The position numbers and the translations under genes are program-made. This document shows positions 1-8,249 of a DNA stretch of 64,000 nt, piece by piece. Source of the stretch: UBA8190 sp003453695. Lineage in GTDB: Bacteria; Actinomycetota; Acidimicrobiia; Acidimicrobiales; UBA8190. Within the stretch, counting starts at the first letter, position 1. The number at the start of each line of letters is the position of its first letter. The notes below the pieces were generated by a model that saw only the letters and a program-made list of their open reading frames with translations, was not told the origin of the DNA and made no database searches. The stretch spans positions 8,939-72,938 of the forward strand of contig DAIRBY010000009.1 of assembly GCA_036796975.1 (NCBI GenBank), given 5' to 3'.

Positions 1-375
1 GTCGTCGAGGGTGCTCGGATCGAGCGAGACGACCTCGGCGCGGCACCCGAGCACGTCGAGCGCCTCGTTGACGTGCCCGGACGGCACGGCGCACACCGCG
101 CACAGGTCCTGGGTGAGCACGATGTCGGGGCGCAGGTCGCGCACGGCCACCTCGTCGAGGCGGTAGATGGGATCACCGCCGGCGAGGCTCGTGCTCACGA
201 GCTCGTCCACCTCGGCCGGGGTGGCACCGGGTGGAAGGGCGGACACCGACACCACTTGTTTGCTCCGAGCCTGCGGTGGCCAGTCGCATTCATGGGTCAC
301 CCCGACGAGGTCGTCCTCGATACCGAGCGCGTAGACGATCTCGGTGGCCGACGGGAGCAGGGACACGATGCGCAC
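1..375 (-). CDS. Cobalamin-type periplasmic binding protein (BtuF-like), 5' part only
   Basis: The first 125 codons of a minus-strand gene whose 3' end lies beyond the left edge. The product begins VRIVSLLPSATEIVYALG, the usual opening of the BtuF/FhuD-type substrate-binding fold, followed by GVTHECDWPP, an IYRLDE segment, RPDIVLTQDLC and VVSLDP. This succession is typical of the cobalamin-binding family related to ABC-transporter substrate-binding proteins. No signal peptide is visible, which is common in this subfamily, so an extracytoplasmic location is not shown. The GTG at 375 is chosen because the conserved sequence starts immediately after it. Substrate specificity is inferred from family resemblance only. 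Confidence 0.8.
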   Translation of the reverse strand, partial: MRIVSLLPSATEIVYALGIEDDLVGVTHECDWPPQARSKQVVSVSALPPGATPAEVDELVSTSLAGGDPIYRLDEVAVRDLRPDIVLTQDLCAVCAVPSGHVNEALDVLGCRAEVVSLDPSTLDD

Positions 376-461
376 GGGCCCAAGTGTGCCCTGCGGACAT
401 CGCTCGGGACCAACGCCTGGCGAGGGCCCCCGGTGCACGGGGCGACCCGGTGCCGTGGCGA

Positions 462-1658
462 TCAGTGGAGGGGTCGCACCTCGTCCACGCCCCGAGGGAG
501 CCGGGCGGGGTCCCAGCCCAGCTCGCTCACGGCGCAGCCCATGGCGAAGCGGTCGGTCATGCCCGCCACGTACTCCACGGCGGCGCCCACGGCGTCCTGG
601 TCCGAGGCGAGGCCGCCGTTCTCGCGCACAGCGGGGATGCGGCCCGGATGGTCGGCGAAGTGCTCCACCAGGGCCCGCAGCACGGCAACCACGGCCGAGC
701 CCTGCGCCACGGACGAGGGCCGCAGGTAGATCCGCTCGTAGTTGGTGCGGCGGAAGGCGGCGAGCGCGTCGGCCGCTTCTTCCTCCATGCCCACCGTGCC
801 TGTGGTGTGCACGGCGTCGACCACGGCAGCGACGAAGGCGCCCAACTGCTCGCCCCGGCCGGTCCCGCACCGCCTGCGCACCTCGTCGGGAAGCTGGCCG
901 CTGTTGACGATCCCGGCCGAGACGGCGTCCTCCCAGTCGTGGCAGACGTAGGCGATGCGGTCCGCCCAGCTCACGACCTCGCCCTCGGGCGTGGAAGGCG
1001 CCGGCCTCGACCAGGAGTGGTTTCGGATCCCGTCGAGGGTCTCGGCGCACAGGTTGAGCGAGCGCAGCGACACATCGGCGCCCCACACGGCATGGTCGAA
1101 CCCCCCGGGAAGGAACACGCTCAAGGCGTCCTCGCTGGCGTGCCCGCCCGGCCCGTGTCCGCAGTCGTGTCCGAGGGCGATGGCCTCGGTGAGCGCCACG
1201 TTGAGCCGGCAGGCCCGGGCGACCGACGTGGCCACCTGCGCCACCTCGAGGGCGTGGGTGAGCCGGGTGCGTTGGTGGTCGGCGGGGAAGATGAAGACCT
1301 GCGTCTTGCCGGCCAGCCGGCGAAAGGCGCTGGAGTGGAGGATGCGGTCCCGGTCCCTCTCGAAGCAGGTTCGCATGGGATCGGGGTGCTCGGGTCGTCG
1401 GCGGCTTCCCGCCTCCACCGCTCGCGTCGCCTCGGGGGCCAGCGCCCGGTCCTCGAGCCCCTCCCGCTCCACCCGGTCGTGGAGCGACGCGCCGGAGGGC
1501 GCCCGCCGCGTCGGCGAGTCGGCGTGGGCGGTGCGCGTGGGACCCCGGCCGTGCCCGGCCATGGTGGCGGCCCAGCGCCGCCCCCGTTCGCTGTCGGCGA
1601 CCAGCCCGTGGTCCTGGTCACTCGACGTCGGCTCGGTTGCTGTGGGTCCTCGCGACAT
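462..1658 (-). CDS. dgt: Deoxyguanosinetriphosphate triphosphohydrolase-like HD-domain protein
   Basis: 398 residues. The HD metal-binding set is visible: His in RLTHALEVAQ (about residue 135) and GHDCGHGPGGH (about 163-173). The dGTPase-type lead-in FRRLAGKTQVF comes before it, and a later Asp in EVVSWADRIAYVCHD follows. Such enzymes hydrolyse dNTPs to the nucleoside and tripolyphosphate and help to control the dNTP pool. The first 60 residues are low in conservation, but GGAGGT sits just ahead of the ATG at 1658, so I keep that start. It diverges from the DUF3107 gene at 1754 across about 95 bases. In most actinobacteria dgt lies near dnaG, which is not seen here. The reaction is inferred from family membership. 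Confidence 0.87.
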   Translation of the reverse strand: MSRGPTATEPTSSDQDHGLVADSERGRRWAATMAGHGRGPTRTAHADSPTRRAPSGASLHDRVEREGLEDRALAPEATRAVEAGSRRRPEHPDPMRTCFERDRDRILHSSAFRRLAGKTQVFIFPADHQRTRLTHALEVAQVATSVARACRLNVALTEAIALGHDCGHGPGGHASEDALSVFLPGGFDHAVWGADVSLRSLNLCAETLDGIRNHSWSRPAPSTPEGEVVSWADRIAYVCHDWEDAVSAGIVNSGQLPDEVRRRCGTGRGEQLGAFVAAVVDAVHTTGTVGMEEEAADALAAFRRTNYERIYLRPSSVAQGSAVVAVLRALVEHFADHPGRIPAVRENGGLASDQDAVGAAVEYVAGMTDRFAMGCAVSELGWDPARLPRGVDEVRPLH

Positions 1659-1753
1659 GGCACCTCCGACCGCCAGTGTGCCCCACGGCTGTATCGTCGG
1701 GCTCGGGCCGCCGCCGGGCGAGCCTCGTGGCCCACCGGGGAAGGAGGCGGCCC

Positions 1754-1990
1754 GTGGACGTGCGCATCGGGATCGTCCAGAGCATCAAGGAGCTCGAGGT
1801 CGAGCTCGGCGACGACTCCGAGCGTGAAGCGGTGATGTCCGAGATCGAGGCCGCCCTGTCCAAACCGGAGGGCGTGCTGTGGCTCACCGACCGTCGTGGT
1901 CGCCGGGTGGCGGTGCCCGTGGCCAAGATCGCCTACGTCGAGGTGGGCGCGCCCGCCTCCGAGCGCCGCGTCGGCTTCGGCGCGCCGTGA
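1754..1990 (+). CDS. DUF3107 family small protein
   Basis: 78 residues starting DVRIGIVQSIKELEVE after the initiator and ending in VGFGAP. This matches the short actinobacterial DUF3107 family, whose function is unknown. The start is the GTG at 1754, with AAGGAGG at 1741-1747 as a well-spaced ribosome binding site. A longer upstream reading frame exists but lacks conserved sequence. A likely -10 box TATCGT lies at 1692-1697, giving a leader of about 50 bases. The gene sits 34 bases before the ArsA-like pair and may be co-transcribed with it. In the sequence one sees an N-terminal beta strand, a Glu-rich helix and a central WLTDRRGRRVAVP strand pair; a nucleic-acid or protein-binding role would be a guess. 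Confidence 0.8.
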   Translation: MDVRIGIVQSIKELEVELGDDSEREAVMSEIEAALSKPEGVLWLTDRRGRRVAVPVAKIAYVEVGAPASERRVGFGAP

Positions 1991-2024
1991 GCGGGCGGAC
2001 GGCGGCCTGACGGCGCCGCCTGCC

Positions 2025-2972
2025 ATGGTCGGGCTGCTCGACCGCCGCCTCGTCTTCGTCACCGGCAAAGGTGGCGTCGGCAAGACCACCGTGGCCACGG
2101 CTCTGGCGTTGTTCGCCTCGGAGCGGGGGAGGCGGACCCTGCTGTGCGAGGTCGACGCCAAGGGCGACGTCTGCGCCTACCTGGAGACCTCCGACACGGG
2201 CTTCACGGCGCGCCAGGTGTTGCCCGGGCTGTTCGTCATGTCGATGGACACCGAGGCGTCGCTCCGGGAGTACCTGAAGCTCAACCTTCGCATCCCGGTG
2301 GTGGGCCGGATCGGCCCCCTGGCGCGCGCCTTCGACTTCGTGGCCACGGCCGCCCCCGGGGTGCGGGAGATCCTCACCGTCGGCAAGCTGGCCTACGAGG
2401 TCCGGGAGCGGCACTACGACCTGGTCGTGGTGGACGCCCCGGCCACCGGCCACATCATCGGGCAGCTGGCCGCCCCCCAGGCCATCAACGAGCTGGTGAA
2501 GGTGGGCCTGATCCGCTCCCAGACCGACTGGATGCTCGAGATCCTGTCCGATCCCGCCCGCACCGGGCTCGTCATCGTGACCACGCCCGAGGAGATGCCG
2601 GTCAACGAGACGCTCGAGCTGTCGGCCCGTGTCGAGAAGGAGACCACCGTCGAGCTGGCAGAAGTCGTCGTCAACCGCGTGCTGCCCGAGCTCTTCGGCC
2701 ACAACGAAGAGGAGCTCTTCGACCGGCTGTGCCTGCCGCCGGCGGTGGCCGCACTCGGTGCGCTCGTGGACGGCGACCCCGCGCCCGTGCTCGACGCCGC
2801 CCGGCTGGCGGTCACCTTGCGGCGCACCCGGGCCGGGCACCTGGAGCGCCTGCGGGCGGGCCTCGACCGCTCCGTCCCCATGATGTACCTGCCGTTCCTC
2901 TTCACCCGGTATCACGGCATGCGCACCATCCGGCAGGTCGCTCAGGCCCTGGGCGAGGAGCTCGGGTTCTGA
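2025..2972 (+). CDS. ArsA/Get3-like ATPase, subunit A
   Basis: 315 residues of the ArsA/Get3 (anion-transporter ATPase) family. The deviant Walker A motif GKGGVGKTT is at about residues 13-21 and keeps the signature first lysine. The A-loop-like CEVDAKGDV follows at about 41-49, and VVVDAPATGH forms the switch region. The C-terminal part carries PFLFTRYHG, typical of this group. Mycobacteria encode a comparable adjacent pair (Rv3679/Rv3680, described as bacterial Get3-like), so a cytosolic heteromeric ATPase is the best reading. The next gene begins within the stop codon (TGATG), which implies coupled translation. The cargo or substrate is unknown; arsenite export is unlikely because no arsB or arsD is nearby. 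Confidence 0.85.
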   Translation: MVGLLDRRLVFVTGKGGVGKTTVATALALFASERGRRTLLCEVDAKGDVCAYLETSDTGFTARQVLPGLFVMSMDTEASLREYLKLNLRIPVVGRIGPLARAFDFVATAAPGVREILTVGKLAYEVRERHYDLVVVDAPATGHIIGQLAAPQAINELVKVGLIRSQTDWMLEILSDPARTGLVIVTTPEEMPVNETLELSARVEKETTVELAEVVVNRVLPELFGHNEEELFDRLCLPPAVAALGALVDGDPAPVLDAARLAVTLRRTRAGHLERLRAGLDRSVPMMYLPFLFTRYHGMRTIRQVAQALGEELGF

Positions 2973-4180
2973 TGAGCGCCGTGCGGGCGTCGCGCCACGC
3001 CGATGTGACCGGCACGCTCGACGGCCTGCTCGCCTCGCGCGAGATCGTGGTGGCGTGCGGGCCGGGCGGCGTCGGCAAGACCACGACGGCAGCGGCCGCC
3101 GCCGCCATGGCGGCGGCCCGCATCGGAGGCAAGGTCCTCGTGCTCACCGTCGACCCGGCCCGGCGCCTCGCCAACGCGCTCGGCCTCGAGGGCATCGGCA
3201 ACACCGAACGTCAGGTGCCGGCCGAGGCCTTCACCGACGCAGGCGTGCGGCCCGCCGGTGCCCTGTGGGCGGCCATGCTCGACACCAAGGAGTCGTGGGA
3301 CTCGCTCATCCGCACCCATGCCCCCGACGCCCGCACCCGGGACGAGATCCTGGCCAACCCGCTGTACCGGAACATCTCGGGTCGCTTCGTCCAGAGCCAC
3401 GACTACATCGCCATGGAGCGCCTCTTCGAGATCCATGCCGAGGCCGACTACGACCTCATCGTCGTGGACACGCCCCCCACCCGCAACGCCCTCGACTTCC
3501 TCGACGCCCCCGAGCGCATGGCGGACTTCTTCTCGAGCCGCCTGTTGCGCTGGCTCATCGTCCCCTACCGCTCCCGGATCGTGAACATGGCCAGCCGGCC
3601 CTTCTACCAGGTCGCCGACCGCATCCTCGGCACGCAGTTCCTCGAGGACATCGCCCAGTTCTTCATCCTCTTCCAAACCATGTACGACGGCTTCGTGGAG
3701 CGGGCGCGAGCCGTCCAGCGGCTCCTGGCCGAGCGCCGGACGTCGTTCGTCGTCGTGTCCACGCTGGAGGCGGTCCCGCTTCGCGAGGCCGAGTTCTTCG
3801 CCGAGCAGCTCACCAGCCGCAAGCTGCACCTGGGGGCCATCGTGCTCAACAAGGTGCTCCCCGCCTACCTGCGCGACCCGGCCGCCTGCGCCGTGGCCGA
3901 GCGCCTGCGCCACCATGCCGAGACGGTGTCGGCGGAGCTGGCGCCACGCCTCGAGGAGGGCGATCCCAACCAGCTGCGTCGGGTGCTGTCCGAGGTGGGA
4001 CAGAGCTTCCTCGATTACCGGGTGGTGGCCCAGCGAGAGGCCGAGCAGCGGGCCGAGCTCGGAGCCGTGCCCGAGTCGCTCGTGACCGTGCCCTTCTTCG
4101 ACACCGACGTCTACGACCTGTCCGGCCTGCTCCGCCTCGGACAATGGCTGTGGGGGGAGGAGCCCGCCCTCACCACGTGA
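2972..4180 (+). CDS. ArsA/Get3-like ATPase, subunit B
   Basis: 402 residues, a second ArsA/Get3-type ATPase overlapping the first by one base. Its P-loop reads GPGGVGKTT (about residues 30-38): Gly-rich and with the Walker lysine, but proline stands where the family signature lysine should be. LTVDPARRLANALG and VVDTPPTRNALDFLDAP are the switch regions. A longer middle section (SRPFYQVADRILG, then a Phe-rich stretch) may form the client-binding helices. Together with its neighbour it resembles the mycobacterial Rv3679/Rv3680 pair, so a heterodimer in which only one subunit donates the signature lysine is inferred. No terminator is obvious; a weak inverted repeat (CCCATA...TATTGGG, 4240-4260) lies downstream. 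Confidence 0.85.
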   Translation: MSAVRASRHADVTGTLDGLLASREIVVACGPGGVGKTTTAAAAAAMAAARIGGKVLVLTVDPARRLANALGLEGIGNTERQVPAEAFTDAGVRPAGALWAAMLDTKESWDSLIRTHAPDARTRDEILANPLYRNISGRFVQSHDYIAMERLFEIHAEADYDLIVVDTPPTRNALDFLDAPERMADFFSSRLLRWLIVPYRSRIVNMASRPFYQVADRILGTQFLEDIAQFFILFQTMYDGFVERARAVQRLLAERRTSFVVVSTLEAVPLREAEFFAEQLTSRKLHLGAIVLNKVLPAYLRDPAACAVAERLRHHAETVSAELAPRLEEGDPNQLRRVLSEVGQSFLDYRVVAQREAEQRAELGAVPESLVTVPFFDTDVYDLSGLLRLGQWLWGEEPALTT

Positions 4181-4314
4181 CGAGCACAGCCCGGCACGTT
4201 GCGTACCGGCGGCCTCCCGATGTCGACCGGTTCCGTGACGCCCATAACCGAATATTGGGCACGCGGCGTGAGGTGCCACCGCCAACCCAGCGGGGTGAGG
4301 CCGTTCTTTTGGGC

Positions 4315-5268
4315 ATGATCGCCCGCATGAGATCGCGTGTCCTGCCCCTGCTCCTGTCCTCGGTCACCGCCGTGGCCGTCGCAGTCCCGCTGGCCCTGAG
4401 CGGTCCGTCCCAGGCCGGTGCCGCCAGCCTGCCCACGCAGCCCCCGGCCAACACCGTGCAGCCCGGCATCCAGCTGCTCGTGCCCCAGCCCGGGTCGTCG
4501 GGCAGCTTCGCCGAGTGCACCGCCAACTTCGTGTATTCGAACGGCGTCAACACCTACATCGGCATGGCCGCCCACTGCGCCAGCACCGGCAGCTCCACAC
4601 AGACCGACTGCACCACCCCGGTCCTGCCCGACGGCACGCCGGTGTACATCGGCGAGGGCCCGGTCTACCTCGACCCGAGCGGCACCCTGTCGGTGGGGGA
4701 GGACACCCAGGGCCCCGAGGTGGGGAAGATGGTCTACAACTCGTGGGTCACCATGCAGGGCCTCGGGATCAACACGAGCGACCCGTCGGGCAACCAGTGT
4801 CAGTTCAACGACCTCGCCCTTGTGCAGGTGCTGCCCGGGTGGACGGTGAACCCCACCGTCCCCATCTGGGGTGGCCCCGACGGCGTGGCCACCACGTCGC
4901 CCGCGCAGGGCTCGACGGTGTACAGCTACCAGAACTCGGCCTTGCGTCTCGGCGTGTCCGCCCTGAGCCCGAAGATCGGCCTGAGCCTGGGCGACACCCC
5001 CGGCTCGGGTGGGTGGAGCCACATCGTCGACACGGTCACGCCAGGCGTCCCCGGTGACTCGGGGAGCGGGTTCATGGACTCGAGCGGCAACGCCTTCGGG
5101 GTGCTGAGCACGCTCAACGCCGGCACGCCTCCGAGCGCCTACGGCGTGGACAACGCCGCCGGCGACGTGGCGATGGAGCTGGCCTTCTGCAGCGCCCACG
5201 GCGGTCTCGGCACGGTGAGCCTGGTGCCCGGCACGACGAAGTTCTCGGGGCTGCCCGGCGGGCTGTAG
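4315..5268 (+). CDS. Secreted trypsin-fold serine protease
   Basis: About 317 residues with a clear Sec signal peptide: basic MIARMRSR, a hydrophobic core VLPLLLSSVTAVAVAVPLAL, then AGA before the mature chain. The chymotrypsin-fold triad is visible: His in MAAHC (about residue 86), Asp in FNDLALVQV (about 167) and Ser in PGDSGSG (about 250). The rest is Ser/Thr/Gly-rich with paired cysteines, as in extracellular actinobacterial proteases. ATG codons at 4315 and 4327 are both possible starts; neither has a strong ribosome binding site. The substrate is unknown. It lies alone between the ArsA pair and a transglycosylase on the other strand. Confidence 0.82.
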   Translation: MIARMRSRVLPLLLSSVTAVAVAVPLALSGPSQAGAASLPTQPPANTVQPGIQLLVPQPGSSGSFAECTANFVYSNGVNTYIGMAAHCASTGSSTQTDCTTPVLPDGTPVYIGEGPVYLDPSGTLSVGEDTQGPEVGKMVYNSWVTMQGLGINTSDPSGNQCQFNDLALVQVLPGWTVNPTVPIWGGPDGVATTSPAQGSTVYSYQNSALRLGVSALSPKIGLSLGDTPGSGGWSHIVDTVTPGVPGDSGSGFMDSSGNAFGVLSTLNAGTPPSAYGVDNAAGDVAMELAFCSAHGGLGTVSLVPGTTKFSGLPGGL

Positions 5269-5304
5269 GCGCGCTCCTCGGGCCATGGTGCTGCGGCGGG
5301 CCGG

Positions 5305-6000
5305 TCAGGGCCCGAGCGCCGTGACGTAGGCACTGGCCAAGGCGAGCACCTCGTCGACGTAGGCAGCCGAGTGGTTGTAGGCGAACACCGCCCGCGCCAG
5401 GCCCGAAGCATCTGCTGAGCCGGCCCCCGCCGCGCACAGCAGGCGGGCTGCGGCGTACACGGCGTCGGTCGGGTCGTAGGGAGAGGGCGGCCGGGCACCC
5501 CCCGGCGGCACCGGCATGGCGTACTCGGCGAAGGTGGCCGGGAGGAACTGCATCGGCCCTTCGGCGCCCGCCCCGTTGGCGCCCGACTGCACGCCGGGGG
5601 CGGTGGACGTGCCGTTCGAGGACTCGACGGTCCCGATGGCGGCGAGCACGGCGTAGGACAGCCCCGGGCAGCTGGCCGCCGCCTGGCGGTACAGCGCCAG
5701 CATGACCGGAGGGATGTCGTCGGCGGCAGGCGCCGCTCCGGATCCGATCCCGCCTGCGAGCGGCGGCCCCGCACCCAGGCCCACCACCGACGCCGCCAGC
5801 CCGGCGACGCCCATGGTCGCCACCGACAGCAGCGCCGTCGCCCCGCATCCCATCCCGAGCACCCACGCCACCGGTCGACACCACCCGCGATCGGGCGCGC
5901 TGGTCCCCCGGGCGCGCCGAAGCGAACAGGAAGTGAGCGGTTGCTCAGACGAGAAGGCGGGCGTGCGGGCCGCGCCTCGAAGCTGCAGCCAGTGCAGCAC
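5305..6000 (-). CDS. Lytic transglycosylase (SLT-like) membrane-anchored or secreted protein
   Basis: Up to 231 residues. After a basic N-terminus there is one hydrophobic segment (roughly residues 46-75), followed by a lysozyme-like domain. Its landmarks are VLAAIGTVESSNG, where Glu is the expected catalytic acid, then GAEGPMQFLPATFAEY and AVFAYNHSAAYVDEVL near the end. These match the short SLT domains of actinobacterial cell-wall hydrolases. The enzyme would cleave glycan strands of peptidoglycan outside the membrane. The start is uncertain: the upstream bases contain a TTGACC-17-TGCACT promoter-like pair that would place transcription start inside this frame, so a shorter protein beginning near the hydrophobic segment (about 5853) is possible. 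Confidence 0.75.
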   Translation of the reverse strand: MLHWLQLRGAARTPAFSSEQPLTSCSLRRARGTSAPDRGWCRPVAWVLGMGCGATALLSVATMGVAGLAASVVGLGAGPPLAGGIGSGAAPAADDIPPVMLALYRQAAASCPGLSYAVLAAIGTVESSNGTSTAPGVQSGANGAGAEGPMQFLPATFAEYAMPVPPGGARPPSPYDPTDAVYAAARLLCAAGAGSADASGLARAVFAYNHSAAYVDEVLALASAYVTALGP

Positions 6001-6059
6001 GGCGCCCGCGACGGGTCAAGGGGTGCGCCGGCGTCACCGGGGCCTGCAGGGTTCGGGCT

Positions 6060-6770
6060 CTATCCGGCGGCGCGCACGTGGGTGTCGAAGAACGTGATGA
6101 TGCGGGCCCAGGCGTCGTCGGCCTTGGCCTGGTCGTAGCGCAGGGGAAGGAACGTCCCGGTCACCTTGGGGAGCAGTCCGGGGTGCGGGTTCATGAATCC
6201 ATGGGTGGCGCCCTCGTACTCCTTCACGTCGTGGGGCACGCCCAGCGCCTCGAGGGCGCGGCGCAGGCGGTCGGGATGGCCGCGCAGGTAGCGGTCCCGG
6301 CTGCCGAAGCTGGCCACCACCGGGCAGATGCCCTCGAGGGCGCGCTCGGCGTTCGACGGGACCTCTCCGTAGTTGGGGGCGGCTGCCGCGTACCCGCCTT
6401 TGGGCGCGCAGGCGAGTGCCAGACCTCCGCCCATGCAGAAGCCGACGATCCCCACCGACCCGGAGCACTCGTCGCTCGCCGCCAGCCACGAACGGGCCGC
6501 TTCGATGTCGTCGAAGGCCCGTCCGCTTCGGCGCGTCCTGGCCACGAGCGTCGCCATGACACAGCGCACCTTCGGGCCCCAGAAGTAGAGGTCGGGGACG
6601 AGGGCCAGGTAGCCCGCCTCCGCCAGGCGATCGGCGTGGCCCTGCATCTCGGCGGTGAGGCCGAACGCCTCGAAGACGACGAGCACCCCGGGGGCCGGCC
6701 CGCCCCCGGCGGGGCGGGCGAGGTACCCGGGCATCGTGCCCTGGGCGGTGGGGATGGCGACCTCGGCCAT
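6060..6770 (-). CDS. Dienelactone hydrolase family protein
   Basis: 236 residues starting MAEVAIPTAQGTMPGY. It has the dienelactone-hydrolase layout: LVVFEAFGLT with the conserved Glu, nucleophile elbow GFCMGGG with Cys, Asp in FGSRDRY, and His in GATHGFMNP near the end. Members hydrolyse dienelactone in chlorocatechol breakdown, but most homologues outside such clusters are carboxyl-ester hydrolases of unknown substrate, and no catechol genes are nearby. The frame stays open further upstream, but conservation begins at the ATG at 6770. CATCAT lies seven bases before that ATG, compatible with leaderless transcription. It diverges from the hypothetical gene at about 6913. Confidence 0.85.
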   Translation of the reverse strand: MAEVAIPTAQGTMPGYLARPAGGGPAPGVLVVFEAFGLTAEMQGHADRLAEAGYLALVPDLYFWGPKVRCVMATLVARTRRSGRAFDDIEAARSWLAASDECSGSVGIVGFCMGGGLALACAPKGGYAAAAPNYGEVPSNAERALEGICPVVASFGSRDRYLRGHPDRLRRALEALGVPHDVKEYEGATHGFMNPHPGLLPKVTGTFLPLRYDQAKADDAWARIITFFDTHVRAAG

Positions 6771-6912
6771 GACGCCGATGATGGTCGAGGACCGCCCCGG
6801 CCGGCCAAGCCGTGCGTCGAACCAAGACCGCTCGTTGTGTTCGGGGTTGTGAAGAATCTCACGGAGCGTGCCGATATCTGGGCGCAGGGGGGTGTGCGAG
6901 CGAGGTGCCAAA

Positions 6913-7488
6913 GTGGTCGTCGTGCTTCGGGGGCGGGCTGGGGTGAGCGGCGGGAACGCCGCGTCCGAGCCGCGCCGTGACCAGGGGTTGGCCGGGAGGG
7001 TGAGCCGCCTGCTCTCCCAGGCCCTGGCGGCCGACGACGCCGAGAAGGCCGGGGTGCGGGCCGACGACGTCCTGTCCCGCCCCGAGCTGTGCGAGTCGGT
7101 CCTGGGAGGGCCCGACTCGGTGCCGTCGGCCCGGCACGCCGTGGTGCAGCGCTACGGCAGGGTGGGGGCGCTGCTCGTGGTGGGCTACGAAGGCCGCTGG
7201 CGCGCCCGGAGCGCCACCGACGCCTCGGAGAACCCGGCCGCCCTCGATCTGCTGCTCGAGCACTTCTCCGAGCTCGAGGTGGACGAGCTCGAGGGACTGC
7301 TGGGCCGGCTCGAGGGTGGCGACGCCAAGGGCCCCCGCCCGGGCGACGACGAGGTCACCTCGGTGCGCCGGCGGCTGCACGCCACCTACGCCGTCGCCGC
7401 GCGCGACGGCACCGACGCCGCCCACCACGCCTACATGGAGGCGCTGGAGCGCTTCATGGGCCTGGCCCGCCGCCGCCTGGCGTCCTGA
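6913..7488 (+). CDS. Hypothetical protein
   Basis: Not recognised. About 191 residues, mostly alpha-helical in character, rich in Leu, Glu, Asp, Arg and Ala, without signal peptide, membrane segment or cofactor motif. The more ordered part runs from VSRLLSQALAADD to the C-terminal MEALERFMGLARRRL. The middle contains LLLEHFSELEVDELEGLLG, an amphipathic helix pair. High third-position GC and the absence of a better frame on either strand support it as a real gene. The start is unclear; in-frame GTG codons at 6868, 6913 and 6937 are candidates and none has a convincing ribosome binding site. It precedes the O-methyltransferase by 97 bases. Confidence 0.55.
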   Translation: MVVVLRGRAGVSGGNAASEPRRDQGLAGRVSRLLSQALAADDAEKAGVRADDVLSRPELCESVLGGPDSVPSARHAVVQRYGRVGALLVVGYEGRWRARSATDASENPAALDLLLEHFSELEVDELEGLLGRLEGGDAKGPRPGDDEVTSVRRRLHATYAVAARDGTDAAHHAYMEALERFMGLARRRLAS

Positions 7489-7585
7489 CACCGGCCCTCG
7501 GCCGGCAACCGGCGCCGCCGCAGCTCCTCCCGGCATCGTCGGGCCCGCCCGGCACGCCGCCGTAGCATCTCGAGGGAGATCCGAG

Positions 7586-8239
7586 ATGCCCGACATCGTC
7601 GTCCCCGAGCTCGAGGCCTACACCGAGGCCCACACCACGGCTCCCCCGCCGCACCTGGCGACGGTGGCCGAACGCACGCGCGCCGAGCTGGCCGCTCCCG
7701 GGATGATGGTGGGCGCCGTCGAGGGGCGCTTCCTCGAGATGCTCGTCTTCGCTCTCCGGGCCAGGCTCGTCCTCGAGATCGGTACCTACAGCGGCTACTC
7801 GGCGCTGTCCATGGCGGCCGCGCTCCCGCCGGGAGGGCGCATCGTGAGCTGCGAGCTGAACCCCGTGCACGCCGCCGCCGCTCGGGAGAACATCGCCGCC
7901 AGTCCGTACGCCGGGGACGTCGAGGTGGTCGAAGGCCCGGCGCTCGACACGATCCAGGGCCTGACCGGGCCCTTCGACTTCGTGTTCATCGATGCCGACA
8001 AGCGCAACTACCTCAACTACTACGGGGCGGTGTTGCCCAAGCTGGCGCCCGCAGGGCTCATCGCCGCCGACAACACCTTGTGGAGCGGCAGGGTGGTGGA
8101 CCCCGCCGACCTGTCCGAGGACACGGTGGGTCTGCGCGCCTTCAACGACACGGTGGCCGCCGACGAGCGGGTGGTGTGCGTGCAGCTCTCCGTGCGCGAC
8201 GGGGTCACGCTCATCCGTCACGCCGGGCGCTCCGGCTGA
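7586..8239 (+). CDS. Class I SAM-dependent O-methyltransferase (caffeoyl-CoA OMT family)
   Basis: 217 residues with the family 3 O-methyltransferase pattern. VLEIGTYSGYSALSMA (about residues 64-79) is the SAM-binding motif I, CELNP its acidic follow-on. FVFIDADKRNYLNYY carries the metal-ligand Asp and AADNTLWSGRV the second metal-binding Asp-Asn. Enzymes of this group methylate catechol-type hydroxyls with Mg2+; the bacterial substrate cannot be told from sequence. A TAGCAT -10 box at 7563-7568 and GGGAGA ahead of the ATG define a short leader. The next gene (PHP phosphatase) starts ten bases after the stop, so the two are probably one transcript. Confidence 0.88.
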   Translation: MPDIVVPELEAYTEAHTTAPPPHLATVAERTRAELAAPGMMVGAVEGRFLEMLVFALRARLVLEIGTYSGYSALSMAAALPPGGRIVSCELNPVHAAAARENIAASPYAGDVEVVEGPALDTIQGLTGPFDFVFIDADKRNYLNYYGAVLPKLAPAGLIAADNTLWSGRVVDPADLSEDTVGLRAFNDTVAADERVVCVQLSVRDGVTLIRHAGRSG

Positions 8240-8249
8240 CGGACCTCTC

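Noticed and set aside
231..1835. Long plus-strand open frame of 534 codons
   Set aside because: It lies opposite dGTPase, is Arg/Gly/Ala-rich without motifs, and is a mirror frame of high-GC coding DNA.
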